Shown piece by piece: positions 8,437-17,333 of a DNA stretch of 64,000 bases. The stretch spans positions 248,001 through 312,000 of the forward strand of contig NZ_VAWF01000004.1 in NCBI RefSeq assembly GCF_005869845.1. Reading direction: 5' to 3'. A program made the position numbers and the translations under genes. How positions within the stretch are numbered: the first letter of the stretch is position 1; each line of letters starts with the position of its first letter. This DNA is from Fodinibius saliphilus (lineage in GTDB: Bacteria; Bacteroidota; Rhodothermia; Balneolales; Balneolaceae). The notes under the pieces are model-generated. The model ran no database searches. It worked only from the letters and a program-made list of their open reading frames with translations, and was not told the origin of the DNA.

Positions 8437-10351
8437 TTTGATTCCAGTCCTGTGGCAATTTTGGATCTTTTTGTCGCCAAACTAACATGAATTCTTCATA
8501 GTTTGGATCATCTTCCATAGGAATACCCCAACCACCTGGATTCATAGACTCCTCTGGTCCAAGTGGATCTGAAACTACCGGATCTTGACTATCTGGCCTA
8601 TGCCCAACTGGTGGTGCTTGGATCCGTGTTCTCATAGGTAACTTAACCGATTCGCCTAATACTATTGCTTCTCCTGTTCTTAACACTGGAAGCATATTTG
8701 TTAATCCTTCTAGATTATCTGTAATCGCACCTGAAATATGTGAGCGGTCAGTACTATTTGATAAACGTTGAGCGATAAATGTGCCGCATTGGGATAATAT
8801 TGTAGGATCTATCTCAGAAGGTCTTTGACTAACAATCATTGCTCCTATTCCATACTTCCTACCTTCTTTCACAATTCGTTGAACAATATCAGATGCAGGA
8901 CCTATAGATTCATTATTTAGATATGAGTGAGCCTCCTCCATTACTACTAACAAAGGCCGTTCTTTCCCTCCTTGTGATAAATTTCTAGCCCAAAACAAGC
9001 CGTCGTAAAGTATTCTTAGTAAGATACCGATTATGTCATTCATAATCGGTATTGGAACACCTGACAGATCTAAAACTGTAACTGGATTTTCTGATCCAAT
9101 CCAATTTTTAAAAAGCTCAGATAAATCCTTACTAGTATTACCTTCGATATCTGGGGCCCAATCTCCAGGATCAAATAAAAAGTCATATCGAGGATCACGT
9201 AACTTTGTTGCCAAGCTATCAAGTTGTCTAGATATATTTAAATTTTGAGCACTTAGATAAATTTGTCCCCGAACCTGATTTTTATACTTTGGCGGAATTA
9301 CACTTTCGGCATCACCTTCTTCTTTAGGTTCTCCAGTATCTTCATCTACTTTTAAAGCTTCAGTAGTTTTAGCTGGATCAAAATCCTCTGTAATATCGCA
9401 AAACTCTTGCCCCGTTCCGGGCTCAGTATGGGTTGATTTAATAAGTCTATGTAGATATAACCAAAGTCTCCTTATACTAAAAGGTACTGGAGTATCAACT
9501 GTTAGGTTTTGGGAACTTACTCCAGCATAATTGTTTTTTTTGTGAGATTTTAGTTTAAGAGCAGTAATATATTCTAATATCTTTCCCTTATCCTCTTCCT
9601 TAACTTTACCAAATGCTATATTTATTAATTCTTCAAAACTCATAGCCCAAAACGGAATATGGAGGGGTTTTTCATTATCTTTCCTATCATCTGGATTAAC
9701 CTTATAAATATCTGCTTTATCTTTTAAAGCATTTCCATATTCTCCATGAATATCTAGAACAATGATACGGGCAGATGGAAACTTGTTCTCATTAGAAAGT
9801 GATCTTAAAATACTTGAAACAGTTGTTGATTTTCCCGATCCAGTTGTGCCAACAATAGCTGAATGCCTTGTAACAAGTTTATTTATATTAATCAAAGCAT
9901 CAATAGATTCAGAACCAGCAATGTTGCCAATTCTAACTAAATGACTTTGTTTTCGTTTCTCTCCATAAATATTTGCTAAACTTTCTTCGGATACTAAGTG
10001 TACTTCGTCTTCAATTGTAGGGTACTGCGATATTCCTCGTTGGAAATGCCCTTTTTGAAAACCTTCCCCAATTAACTGGACCTTTAACCATCTCTTTCCA
10101 TAAGGTTCTTCCTCAGCAACATTTTCTGGTACAGCACTAGCACCTACTTGTGATACAATCCCAAAAAGATCAATGTAACCAATTGGTATTCTAACAAAGC
10201 TACCTATTTGTCCAATTCTGTAACCTTGTCCATCTACAAAAGTCAACCCAGATAAAAAAGAATCTTTTAATACAACACTAACAGTAGTTCCTGTTACATC
10301 CTGAACTGTACCAAGTAAAGTCGAATTATTCTTCCTTCTTTTCTCCTTCAT
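8423..10351 (-). CDS. herA: HerA-type FtsK/HerA ATPase (DUF87), partner of SIR2
   Basis: An N-terminal HAS-barrel (about residues 10-70) precedes a RecA-like ATPase. Walker A GTTGSGKST is at 168-176, Walker B VVMEEAHS at about 469-476 and the sensor-like SQRPS at 508-512. Such proteins form hexamers that move along double-stranded DNA. Together with an adjacent SIR2 protein of this size it matches the SIR2-HerA (Nezha) anti-phage system, where the complex degrades NAD+ and may cut DNA. The start overlaps the SIR2 gene by 26 bp, and the end overlaps the KTSC gene. A Pro- and Asp-rich tail of about 50 residues follows the ATPase core. Confidence 0.9.
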   Translation of the reverse strand: MKEKRRKNNSTLLGTVQDVTGTTVSVVLKDSFLSGLTFVDGQGYRIGQIGSFVRIPIGYIDLFGIVSQVGASAVPENVAEEEPYGKRWLKVQLIGEGFQKGHFQRGISQYPTIEDEVHLVSEESLANIYGEKRKQSHLVRIGNIAGSESIDALININKLVTRHSAIVGTTGSGKSTTVSSILRSLSNENKFPSARIIVLDIHGEYGNALKDKADIYKVNPDDRKDNEKPLHIPFWAMSFEELINIAFGKVKEEDKGKILEYITALKLKSHKKNNYAGVSSQNLTVDTPVPFSIRRLWLYLHRLIKSTHTEPGTGQEFCDITEDFDPAKTTEALKVDEDTGEPKEEGDAESVIPPKYKNQVRGQIYLSAQNLNISRQLDSLATKLRDPRYDFLFDPGDWAPDIEGNTSKDLSELFKNWIGSENPVTVLDLSGVPIPIMNDIIGILLRILYDGLFWARNLSQGGKERPLLVVMEEAHSYLNNESIGPASDIVQRIVKEGRKYGIGAMIVSQRPSEIDPTILSQCGTFIAQRLSNSTDRSHISGAITDNLEGLTNMLPVLRTGEAIVLGESVKLPMRTRIQAPPVGHRPDSQDPVVSDPLGPEESMNPGGWGIPMEDDPNYEEFMLVWRQKDPKLPQDWNQNEEE

Positions 10352-11564
10352 TATCAGAACTGTTTTGATTTGAACTTAACTCCCCCAAAAATTCACCAAA
10401 CTTAGAAAAATCTCCTAGCTTCATATAGTAAGATTCAATTTCATCATCTTCTTCTTTTCTAACGACTCGAGCAGGTATATCCTGTAGTTTCTCATCATCG
10501 TTTATATGCCAACAACCTTGTTGTCTACCAATAATGGCTTCATCAAAAGCCATTAAACTTAGATTAGGTGTTCGTTGGGCACACTTCCTTGCATCTTCAT
10601 ATCTCTCACTACTTAATTCCTCATATAAAAACGCAAATACCATCGAAGTTGGGTTACTTTGCAGTCCCTGAACAATAATATCATTGATGTGATCATCACT
10701 AAAGGAATATCCACATATACAAAGAATAGCGCCCTGTTTATTAAAAAAATCCTTCAACCTATCTAACATAGCTAGGTAAGGCATTTTCCTACTTTGGTTA
10801 TATTTTAAGTGAGAAGGATAAATAAGATGATTATCATCTTCATCTATGTCTGTACTGCGGATAACCTCTCCATCTTGATTAAGTTTCCAATTAATTGATC
10901 CGTGTATTTTCCAAAGTCGACTCCATCTTGCATTTAGCAAACTCTCTTCTTCGACAGTTCTAATATCAAAAAAAGCTTTTCTACTCCCTATAAATCCATC
11001 AAAATACGGACACGAAGATTCTTCTAAAGCCTGTTCGATAAGAAGATCATAATTAGTAGTAAATAGATGTACAGCTTTGTCTCTTGGTATTGATCTCATC
11101 CATACAGCAAGGTTATGGTATGGCGAATCTTTTGTAGGTAACTCTTTAAAAACATATTCGGAAATCAGACTACAAATATCTGAATCTAAAGCTTCAAGAT
11201 CCTCTAGCTCAAAGCTGCGTACTTTACCAGTACCAACTACCTGCTTTAACGCTCTTATCTGACTTAATATATCCTCAATGTTTGGGTTTTCAATTCCATC
11301 TTTTTTAATCTGAGAGATTAACTTATCGTATGCATTAGGATTTTCTTTCTCTCCACTTGAGAGTTGACTAGTAACTTTTTTTGTAAGACCAGCAACATCT
11401 GGAATTAGTGGATCTGATTTAAATTCTCCTGTCTCCTCATCTTCCTCAATATTTACTCTGATTGATAGTGGACATCCCGCACCAATAAATACTCCAAGCG
11501 CTTTTTTGTTTTGAGATAAAGCTTCTTGAATATAAGCTACTTGTCTAAATGCATCATGCTTCAT
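10326..11564 (-). CDS. sir2: SIR2-family NAD-binding defence protein
   Basis: A SIR2 domain covers most of the 412 residues. Visible motifs are the NAD-binding GAG at 28-30, the TTNYD motif with catalytic-type Asn at about 171, KIHGSINW with the catalytic-type His at about 221, and ICGYSFSDDHIND near 286. Defence SIR2 proteins are NAD+ hydrolases that deplete NAD+ when triggered by a phage. Both key residues are intact, so activity is expected. It starts 22 bp after the DUF2075 helicase gene and overlaps herA by 26 bp, the arrangement of the SIR2-HerA system. The inserted acidic stretch at about 38-60 is variable in the family. Confidence 0.9.
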   Translation of the reverse strand: MKHDAFRQVAYIQEALSQNKKALGVFIGAGCPLSIRVNIEEDEETGEFKSDPLIPDVAGLTKKVTSQLSSGEKENPNAYDKLISQIKKDGIENPNIEDILSQIRALKQVVGTGKVRSFELEDLEALDSDICSLISEYVFKELPTKDSPYHNLAVWMRSIPRDKAVHLFTTNYDLLIEQALEESSCPYFDGFIGSRKAFFDIRTVEEESLLNARWSRLWKIHGSINWKLNQDGEVIRSTDIDEDDNHLIYPSHLKYNQSRKMPYLAMLDRLKDFFNKQGAILCICGYSFSDDHINDIIVQGLQSNPTSMVFAFLYEELSSERYEDARKCAQRTPNLSLMAFDEAIIGRQQGCWHINDDEKLQDIPARVVRKEEDDEIESYYMKLGDFSKFGEFLGELSSNQNSSDNEGEKKEE

Positions 11565-11586
11565 GACACTAATAATTTTGTAAAAA

Positions 11587-13446
11587 TTATTTTATCAAAT
11601 TACTCTTGAAATACTCTTCAGTCTCTTTATCCGTACAAAAGATATAGCATCCCTTCATACCCCTTGTCATTAGCGTACGATACGTATTCTTGATAATACG
11701 ATCGGCAACAGCGGCTGCTTTATCCGGATCTTTCTTTCGCATCTTCTTGAGGCCACGGATTGAGGAATCATAGGTATACCGCTCATCCAAATTAGTAATC
11801 ACTTTACCGTCTCTAACCTTGAAGTCTGGACCAATTATTACTCCAACGTAATCTAACTCCAGTCCCTGGCAGGTATGTATGCAGCCGATCTGTTCCATAG
11901 ATCCCTCCTGTACCAACCACTTCTGGCCATGATCCTTCAGGTTCCATTGTTTACTGAAGTCATGTTCCGGAATCACGATATCCATTGCTCGGTTATCCTT
12001 CTTGCTTTTCCACGGCCAACAATAACCTGCTACAACCCGGGATTTATCATTGATCTTATTCTTCTCTTTAATTTCCTCGAATAGTTTATTAGGAGAAGAG
12101 AATACCTGAAAATCATAATCAATATCAGACAGATCCGTATTAGCCGTATCTCTTATTTGTAGGGTGCGATCGACCCAAGCGAGGTATCCGTCCGAACCAT
12201 TACATCGGAACTGGGAGGAAAGCTTTGTCTCAATAACTTCCGCATCAAATTCATCAGCCCACTTTCGGATCTCTTCTTTTCTACCAATATCGTTGATATG
12301 AATACGCTGATCTTCATCAATAAAGAAGACCGAAACGTTAGAGGCATTTATTATTTCTTTTATCTGGTTCTCCCCTTGATTGCTGTAAAGACCGGACTTT
12401 TCATTTAGGCGATGGGCTTCATCTACAACCAGTGCATCGAAATCATTGGGTTCAGCATCAATAAATTGTCCAGAGCTGCGAAACAGGTTTTCCACACTGG
12501 ACCTTTTCATACTGCCGGTAAGATAGGAGGTGTAAACCTGGCGTGGGGCAGAGTTCTTCGTAACATAACTGGTGACATGCCCCTTACCTATTAACTTTAC
12601 AAGCAGATTAACTGCAATAACAGATTTCCCCGTCCCTGGCCCTCCTTCTACGATGATTACTTTTTTTTGGTCTTTCTCTGCACTTTCAACGGCACTCATT
12701 ACATATTCAAAGGCAACCTTCTGTTCATCAATCATTACAAACTCTTCATTGCCTTCAAGCATCGACTCCAAGCTATCCGCCAACATCTTGGAAGGACGAA
12801 TCTCCCCGTTATCTATGCGGTAAAGAATATCAGAATGATCTCCATATTTGACATGCTTTTTGATGAAAGAACGAAGCTTTCGGTGATCACGCTGTTTAAA
12901 AACAGGAGCTTTATGAACGTACTCTTTGTAGAAATTATGATCTAAGACATTCTCTCCCGTAAAATTATGCAAATAGGCACAGGGCTTTAACTGTATATCA
13001 TCCTCATAGACAGACTTGTTAAAATCCTGAAGCAACTTGGCATAAGACCATGCCTGGTAAGAAGGATGACTGGTATTATGCAACCCTCCCTGGAAATACG
13101 TTTTTACCACCCCGTCCATGTTCGTACGCTGAGCAGTTTCCCATTGCTTAAGCTCCACAATAACTGCATGATCTTCTTTATTCTCATCCTGTCCCGCGAT
13201 GATGAAATCAATCCTCTTCGAAGTCTGCGGGATCTGTAACTCAATACTTATCCCCGAGTCATCCGGGATATCATCGTCATTCAATACCATATACATGTAT
13301 TGCAATGAGTTTTTCCACGAGCGCTTTTCGGAATCGGATACACGCCTATTCAATCGTGACTCGTACATGTACGATATCGATTCCTGAACTCCGCCTGACT
13401 CTATATCATCTGTAAAAGACTCTTTATCCGCCTGGTAAACAATCAT
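11587..13446 (-). CDS. DUF2075 (Schlafen group 3-type) helicase with N-terminal nuclease domain
   Basis: Residues about 60-110 carry a PD-(D/E)XK-like core: RIDFIIAG with Asp at 80, then VIVELKQW with Glu 98 and Lys 100. A superfamily 1-like helicase domain of the DUF2075/SLFN-g3 family follows, with Walker A GGPGTGKS at 268-275, Walker B VVDEAHR at about 340-346, a motif FFIDEDQRI and a late CHTCQGLELDYVGV-type motif (here IHTCQGLELDYVGV). Related DUF2075 proteins often sit beside MazG-like enzymes in defence islands. Here the MazG-like gene ends 3 bp upstream and SIR2 starts 22 bp downstream. Predicted role: sensing and processing foreign nucleic acid. Confidence 0.85.
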   Translation of the reverse strand: MIVYQADKESFTDDIESGGVQESISYMYESRLNRRVSDSEKRSWKNSLQYMYMVLNDDDIPDDSGISIELQIPQTSKRIDFIIAGQDENKEDHAVIVELKQWETAQRTNMDGVVKTYFQGGLHNTSHPSYQAWSYAKLLQDFNKSVYEDDIQLKPCAYLHNFTGENVLDHNFYKEYVHKAPVFKQRDHRKLRSFIKKHVKYGDHSDILYRIDNGEIRPSKMLADSLESMLEGNEEFVMIDEQKVAFEYVMSAVESAEKDQKKVIIVEGGPGTGKSVIAVNLLVKLIGKGHVTSYVTKNSAPRQVYTSYLTGSMKRSSVENLFRSSGQFIDAEPNDFDALVVDEAHRLNEKSGLYSNQGENQIKEIINASNVSVFFIDEDQRIHINDIGRKEEIRKWADEFDAEVIETKLSSQFRCNGSDGYLAWVDRTLQIRDTANTDLSDIDYDFQVFSSPNKLFEEIKEKNKINDKSRVVAGYCWPWKSKKDNRAMDIVIPEHDFSKQWNLKDHGQKWLVQEGSMEQIGCIHTCQGLELDYVGVIIGPDFKVRDGKVITNLDERYTYDSSIRGLKKMRKKDPDKAAAVADRIIKNTYRTLMTRGMKGCYIFCTDKETEEYFKSNLIK

Positions 13447-13449
13447 GTA

Positions 13450-13797
13450 TTAAAGATCTGTATATTTCTTTGATGAACCTTTTGCTTTCTCAACAGGGTA
13501 TTTTTCCCTGTTTTTTGCCAACTTCTTTTTTCCTGCTTCCAGTAAATTGATGTCATATTTTGAGGCCAACAATTGCAGATATAGGAATACATCCCCCAGC
13601 TCTTCTTCCAGCTTGTCCTTTTCGTCTGCATCCAGCTCAAAACTCTCTTCTCCCTGCATCCACTGGAAGATCTCGACAATTTCGCTGGCTTCTACCGACA
13701 GTGCCATTGCTACATTCTTGGGAGAATGGAACTGATCCCAATCGCGCTCTTTATTAAATTCTTCCAGCTTCTCTTTTAATTCTTGTAACTGATCCAT
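13450..13797 (-). CDS. MazG-like nucleotide pyrophosphohydrolase
   Basis: An all-helical iMazG/RS21-C6-type enzyme of 115 residues that would hydrolyse (d)NTPs to the monophosphate and pyrophosphate. The Mg2+-binding acidic motifs are EASEIVE at about 36-42 and EEELGD at about 64-69, with a WMQGEE segment between them. It is the first gene of the seven-gene minus-strand operon, and its stop is 3 bp before the helicase start. In other DUF2075 neighbourhoods this enzyme is a frequent partner, so it probably belongs to the system rather than to general nucleotide clean-up. I saw no distinct promoter in the 250 bp upstream. Confidence 0.88.
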   Translation of the reverse strand: MDQLQELKEKLEEFNKERDWDQFHSPKNVAMALSVEASEIVEIFQWMQGEESFELDADEKDKLEEELGDVFLYLQLLASKYDINLLEAGKKKLAKNREKYPVEKAKGSSKKYTDL

Positions 13798-14046
13798 TTA
13801 AACAAAACTAACTTCTTTTAAAAGAGAACCTGCTCTTCTGTTCATGCATATTCTCTTAATCTATATGTAACAATCAACCAACCGGCGTCGGAAGAAAACT
13901 CATTCTAAGAACTGGGAAGGGAAAGAGCAAGAACCAAAGGGGTTTAAGAGTTCTTATATGTTATCATGTACTCTCATTCAGATCACCAAGAAACATATAG
14001 CATATTATTGAACTGGATAAAGGGTTGTTTCTTATTTTTCAAACCA

Positions 14047-14961
14047 TTAATTCCAGTCTGCCCCTGCTTCCCAATATTTGTCAAAATGTTCACTATTCGC
14101 CAACGCTTCGCTCACCGGCCACAAAAATACTTTTAGCCTATCTGCCACCTTTAGATGATCTTTGGGAACCTGATTATCTGAGATCTTACTCAGAAATGCA
14201 TTCCACTGTTTTACTTTAGCTTCATCTTCGAAGAAATCGCCTGATAGAGCAGTCGGTATTCTGATAGGAATATCCGTTTCTCTTCGCTCAAATGTTTCCT
14301 TAATTGCTTTTTGAAGTTCGTTTCCTTCAAAAGAATGGTTTTCAGAAAGAAAATAAATATCATAGAAGTCTTTCATCCTACTATTGGCCAGATCAAAACT
14401 TACCATCGCCTGGTACTTCTCGGCAATAGCACTTTCTAATGTATAAGCCTGAATTTTCGGCTTATTGTTATCCAGCATTGTTGGATACTCAACCCACAAC
14501 GGTTCTGGCGTTATTACATCACCAAATCCTATATCTATCTGAATAGTAATACGGGCATTACCTAAATTACCCCGGACTTTTATTCTTACTCCATCATAGG
14601 CCTCCTGCTCTCGGATTTCCTCCCCCTCCACGCTTTCCGGATCAAAAACTAATCCATCCTCTTCGACATTTATTTTACAGCATTCAACAATATTCTCTTC
14701 AAGATCTGGTATCGTACTATTGCCATATTTTAATACATCAATATCACGGGTAGGCCTAATATCGGAAATACCAGTAGCACGAAGCAGCAAAGCACCTTTT
14801 AGCACATAGTCATCTGCATTGGCCAATTTGCTCATCCGGAGGAGAAACTTCTCCATTGCATAGTACTGCAACAGTTCATTGAATGGACGGTTTGTTTCCC
14901 GGGCTTTATTGAGCAGTCGTTGATGAATGGAATCAATAGTCCCCTGACTGGGTTTATCCAT
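14047..14961 (-). CDS. abiEii: AbiEii/AbiGii-family nucleotidyltransferase toxin
   Basis: The protein carries the DNA polymerase beta-like nucleotidyltransferase core: KGALLLRATGISDIRPTRDID (about residues 46-66) gives the GG/GA-LLR and R-x-TRD-x-D motifs, and a second acidic/Lys region follows. The family is the toxin of the type IV AbiE system, which transfers nucleotides to tRNA acceptor ends and arrests growth. The start overlaps the antitoxin gene by 8 bp, as is typical. Length 304 aa is normal. It is one of the clearest defence modules here and is separate from the SIR2-HerA operon by about 250 bp. Confidence 0.88.
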   Translation of the reverse strand: MDKPSQGTIDSIHQRLLNKARETNRPFNELLQYYAMEKFLLRMSKLANADDYVLKGALLLRATGISDIRPTRDIDVLKYGNSTIPDLEENIVECCKINVEEDGLVFDPESVEGEEIREQEAYDGVRIKVRGNLGNARITIQIDIGFGDVITPEPLWVEYPTMLDNNKPKIQAYTLESAIAEKYQAMVSFDLANSRMKDFYDIYFLSENHSFEGNELQKAIKETFERRETDIPIRIPTALSGDFFEDEAKVKQWNAFLSKISDNQVPKDHLKVADRLKVFLWPVSEALANSEHFDKYWEAGADWN

Positions 14962-15571
14962 GAGCTATTGCCTCCAGATATGGTTTTATAACAGTTTTAA
15001 CACGACAAATTTCGGCATATTTCAGGATATCACTGTAGCTGGCTTTGTCTCGCTTAATGCCCTCTTCGAGTGCCTCCATTGCTATATCGAGTCCTATCTT
15101 ATTCCGGAATTTGAAACAGTCGGCAATCGTCTTGGCTGGACTATAAACCTGGACCTCCACACCATCGATTTTATGACTCTCTATTCCTTTAGTCAGGCTC
15201 TCTCCTGAAAAGCGATACGTTTTAACTGGGGGATAGTCCAGCTTGGGATCCCTGTTGGTCCTGGGAATCGCAATATGGACGGCATGCGGAATTTCTGTGG
15301 TCATATCATGAAAGTCCAGCGCTGATATCAGACATACCCTTGCCTTGGGTACCTTTTTGGCAACGATGGCCAGATCGGGATTGGAAAGCATATCTGCATC
15401 TGCAAGTTTGTATACTCCCCGCTCCAGCTTGTTTACATAACCTTCTTCAAGCATCTTGTACAAGGTCCTGTTATGAATACCAAGATCTTCCGCTTCTGAA
15501 GTTCTCAGTATCCCCCCTTGCTTCTTAAATAGGCGTACTGCCTCATCAATTTTTCCCTTTGAAACATACAT
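14954..15571 (-). CDS. abiEi: AbiEi-family antitoxin and transcriptional repressor
   Basis: An N-terminal winged-helix domain (about residues 5-55, with GGILRTSEAEDLGIHNRTLY) is followed by the AbiEi C-terminal domain (YSPAKTIADCFKFRNKIG at about 145-162), which is the standard architecture of the type IV antitoxin. Family members neutralise the toxin without stable complex formation and repress their own promoter by binding inverted repeats. A fitting inverted repeat lies just upstream of the start codon. It is the first gene of the two-gene module. Confidence 0.88.
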   Translation of the reverse strand: MYVSKGKIDEAVRLFKKQGGILRTSEAEDLGIHNRTLYKMLEEGYVNKLERGVYKLADADMLSNPDLAIVAKKVPKARVCLISALDFHDMTTEIPHAVHIAIPRTNRDPKLDYPPVKTYRFSGESLTKGIESHKIDGVEVQVYSPAKTIADCFKFRNKIGLDIAMEALEEGIKRDKASYSDILKYAEICRVKTVIKPYLEAIAHG

Positions 15572-15583
15572 ATGGATATCTTT

Positions 15584-15609
15584 GCATACATTTAACTATA
15601 AGTGTATGC
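15584..15609. promoter_or_regulatory. Inverted repeat upstream of abiEi, candidate operator
   Basis: The arms GCATACATTTA and TAAGTGTATGC are 11 bp, separated by 4 bp, with one mismatch. The repeat begins 13 bp before the abiEi start codon. AbiEi proteins are known to bind inverted repeats in their own promoter, so self-repression is the natural reading. A second short repeat, GCATAA and TTATGC with a 2-bp spacer, lies at 15761-15774. Confidence 0.65.
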
Positions 15610-16400
15610 GTTTTTATCCACATAATCAATTAAGCTATCGCTTTTAAAACCGGCAAGTCAAATTCAGTTGACTATTTAGATAATTCATCATTGAGCCAAT
15701 ACTTCTAGATATAGTTTACTAATATCTGACCTTCCAGTTATTTTTCCGGTTTATTTATTTGCATAACCTTATGCTAAGTATGCAGTTACATCAATATCAC
15801 ATGCATATACTTCCGGTTGGTTTGCCGGTTAACTTATCACTGCCCATGCTTTTATAAAAAGGTTGACCATTTATAAATATACCTAACTACATTCCTCAGC
15901 TTGGTATCACTTTCAAAATGATAAGCTAGTTCTGGTTCAGTACCCTCTTCATCAATTATAATTTTTTTTGTTTTACTCCATGCCTTCTCTACTCGATAAG
16001 GTTCAATTTTCTTGTAGGCCGACATCGAGGATAACCTTAATATCCTACGATGAAATAAGGTGACAATAAAAGATCTAAAGCGAGTAGCGAAGTACCACAA
16101 AGCCAAGCATAATATTCATCAAGCTATAAGCTAACTCTACACCAATAGATATAACTTGTATTGAAGTCCACCTGACAGGAACTGTCAATATACACGCTAA
16201 TATTGGATCCGAGGTGCCATTCTGAATTCTTTTAACCATCCTTTTTTAGCTGAAACGAGATGGACAAAAATGTCCTTAGCGTTAATAGGAAATAGGGTAT
16301 TCTTAATTTCCTGAACAAGTTTTTTGGGTTACTGATGAGTCATATCCTAAAATATGCTTCAAAATAGTCGGCAATCATAGTAATAACGCAGTTAAATAGG
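15610..16400. other. Relic region without an intact gene
   Basis: No convincing gene is present. An 84-codon minus-strand frame at 15852-16106 is probably spurious. On the plus strand about 16062-16127 encodes KVTIKDLKRVAKYHKAK and then stops; about 45 bp of this is also found, with few differences, at 31698-31735. The stretch is probably decayed DNA. Confidence 0.4.
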
Positions 16401-17273
16401 TTACTGTTCAATGATATATACCTTGTTTTCAAGGAGGGCAGGTACAATAAACTGATTGCCTCGATTATATATGCTAAAATCAGCTGGGCCAGCCATGAGC
16501 TCTTCCAAAGAAAGCAAAGTCACTTTTTCTGAATTTAGGTCCAGCTTATTAAGTACGCCTTTCTTTTTAAAGTCTTTCCAGTCGGAAAAAAACAACTCAT
16601 TATTTTGATATTGTATTCCATCTAAGTAACCTTGATAACTTGAAACCTTTTCCATCTCAAGTTGACTTAAATCTATTTTCACAATGCTTCCGTTTGGCTT
16701 GTTATTTTGACCAAATCCAACACAAAAAAGTTTTGCTTTATCGTCGGATAACGCCAGTCCATTTGCACCTTTAATTTTTGGTATATTCAAATACTGATAA
16801 GAATTTTCTCTCAAATCCACTCTAGCTATTTTGCCTGTTTTAGTAGCACTCACAAACAGGGTTTGCTTATTTTTTACCACAATATCATTCAGATACTTGG
16901 CATCTTCTAAAGATAGTTCAAAAACCTGTTTGCGATTTGTTAAATCGAAACCCAATAACCGGTCTATGTCGGCCACATAAAGTGTGTTTTGGACTATTGC
17001 TAATCCTTTAGGAGCATGGAGCTGGGGCAAGTAATGAAGCTGTTCAATACTGAAGCTCGAAAGATCCACTTTACTGATAAATCCATCTTCATCCTTAGCA
17101 GTTGGCTGTAATTTTTGCCCAATATTACTAATATACAGATACCCGTTTTGTACTACTATACTTTCAGGATGGGAAAACCCATTTATGGTCTTAGTCAAAG
17201 ACTGCGCTTGGAGATTAATAGATATGAATAAACCAATTAAAAAGATTGAGAATACTTTCATGGTCATAATCAT
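16401..17273 (-). CDS. Secreted SMP-30/NHL-like beta-propeller protein
   Basis: A signal peptide (KVFSIFLIGLFISINLQAQ) precedes a domain of about 265 residues with repeated blades such as SHPESIVVQNGYLYISNIG and LHAPKGLAIVQNTLYVADID, typical of SMP-30/gluconolactonase or NHL-type propellers. The ATG at 17261 (MKVFS) is the more likely start because it places the basic residue at the head of the signal. Substrate is unknown; family members bind sugars, lactones or act as scaffolds. It begins 60 bp after the AraC-family gene and may be controlled by it. Confidence 0.7.
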   Translation of the reverse strand: MIMTMKVFSIFLIGLFISINLQAQSLTKTINGFSHPESIVVQNGYLYISNIGQKLQPTAKDEDGFISKVDLSSFSIEQLHYLPQLHAPKGLAIVQNTLYVADIDRLLGFDLTNRKQVFELSLEDAKYLNDIVVKNKQTLFVSATKTGKIARVDLRENSYQYLNIPKIKGANGLALSDDKAKLFCVGFGQNNKPNGSIVKIDLSQLEMEKVSSYQGYLDGIQYQNNELFFSDWKDFKKKGVLNKLDLNSEKVTLLSLEELMAGPADFSIYNRGNQFIVPALLENKVYIIEQ

Positions 17274-17333
17274 TGATTAGCATTCAATTTATTACCTGTA
17301 ATGCTAACCAGTTTGATCCCCAAAATCTGTTGT

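Noticed and set aside
15852-16106. 84-codon minus-strand frame in the relic region
   Set aside because: It overlaps, in the opposite direction, the relic segment shared with 31698; the conserved signal is in the plus-strand frame.
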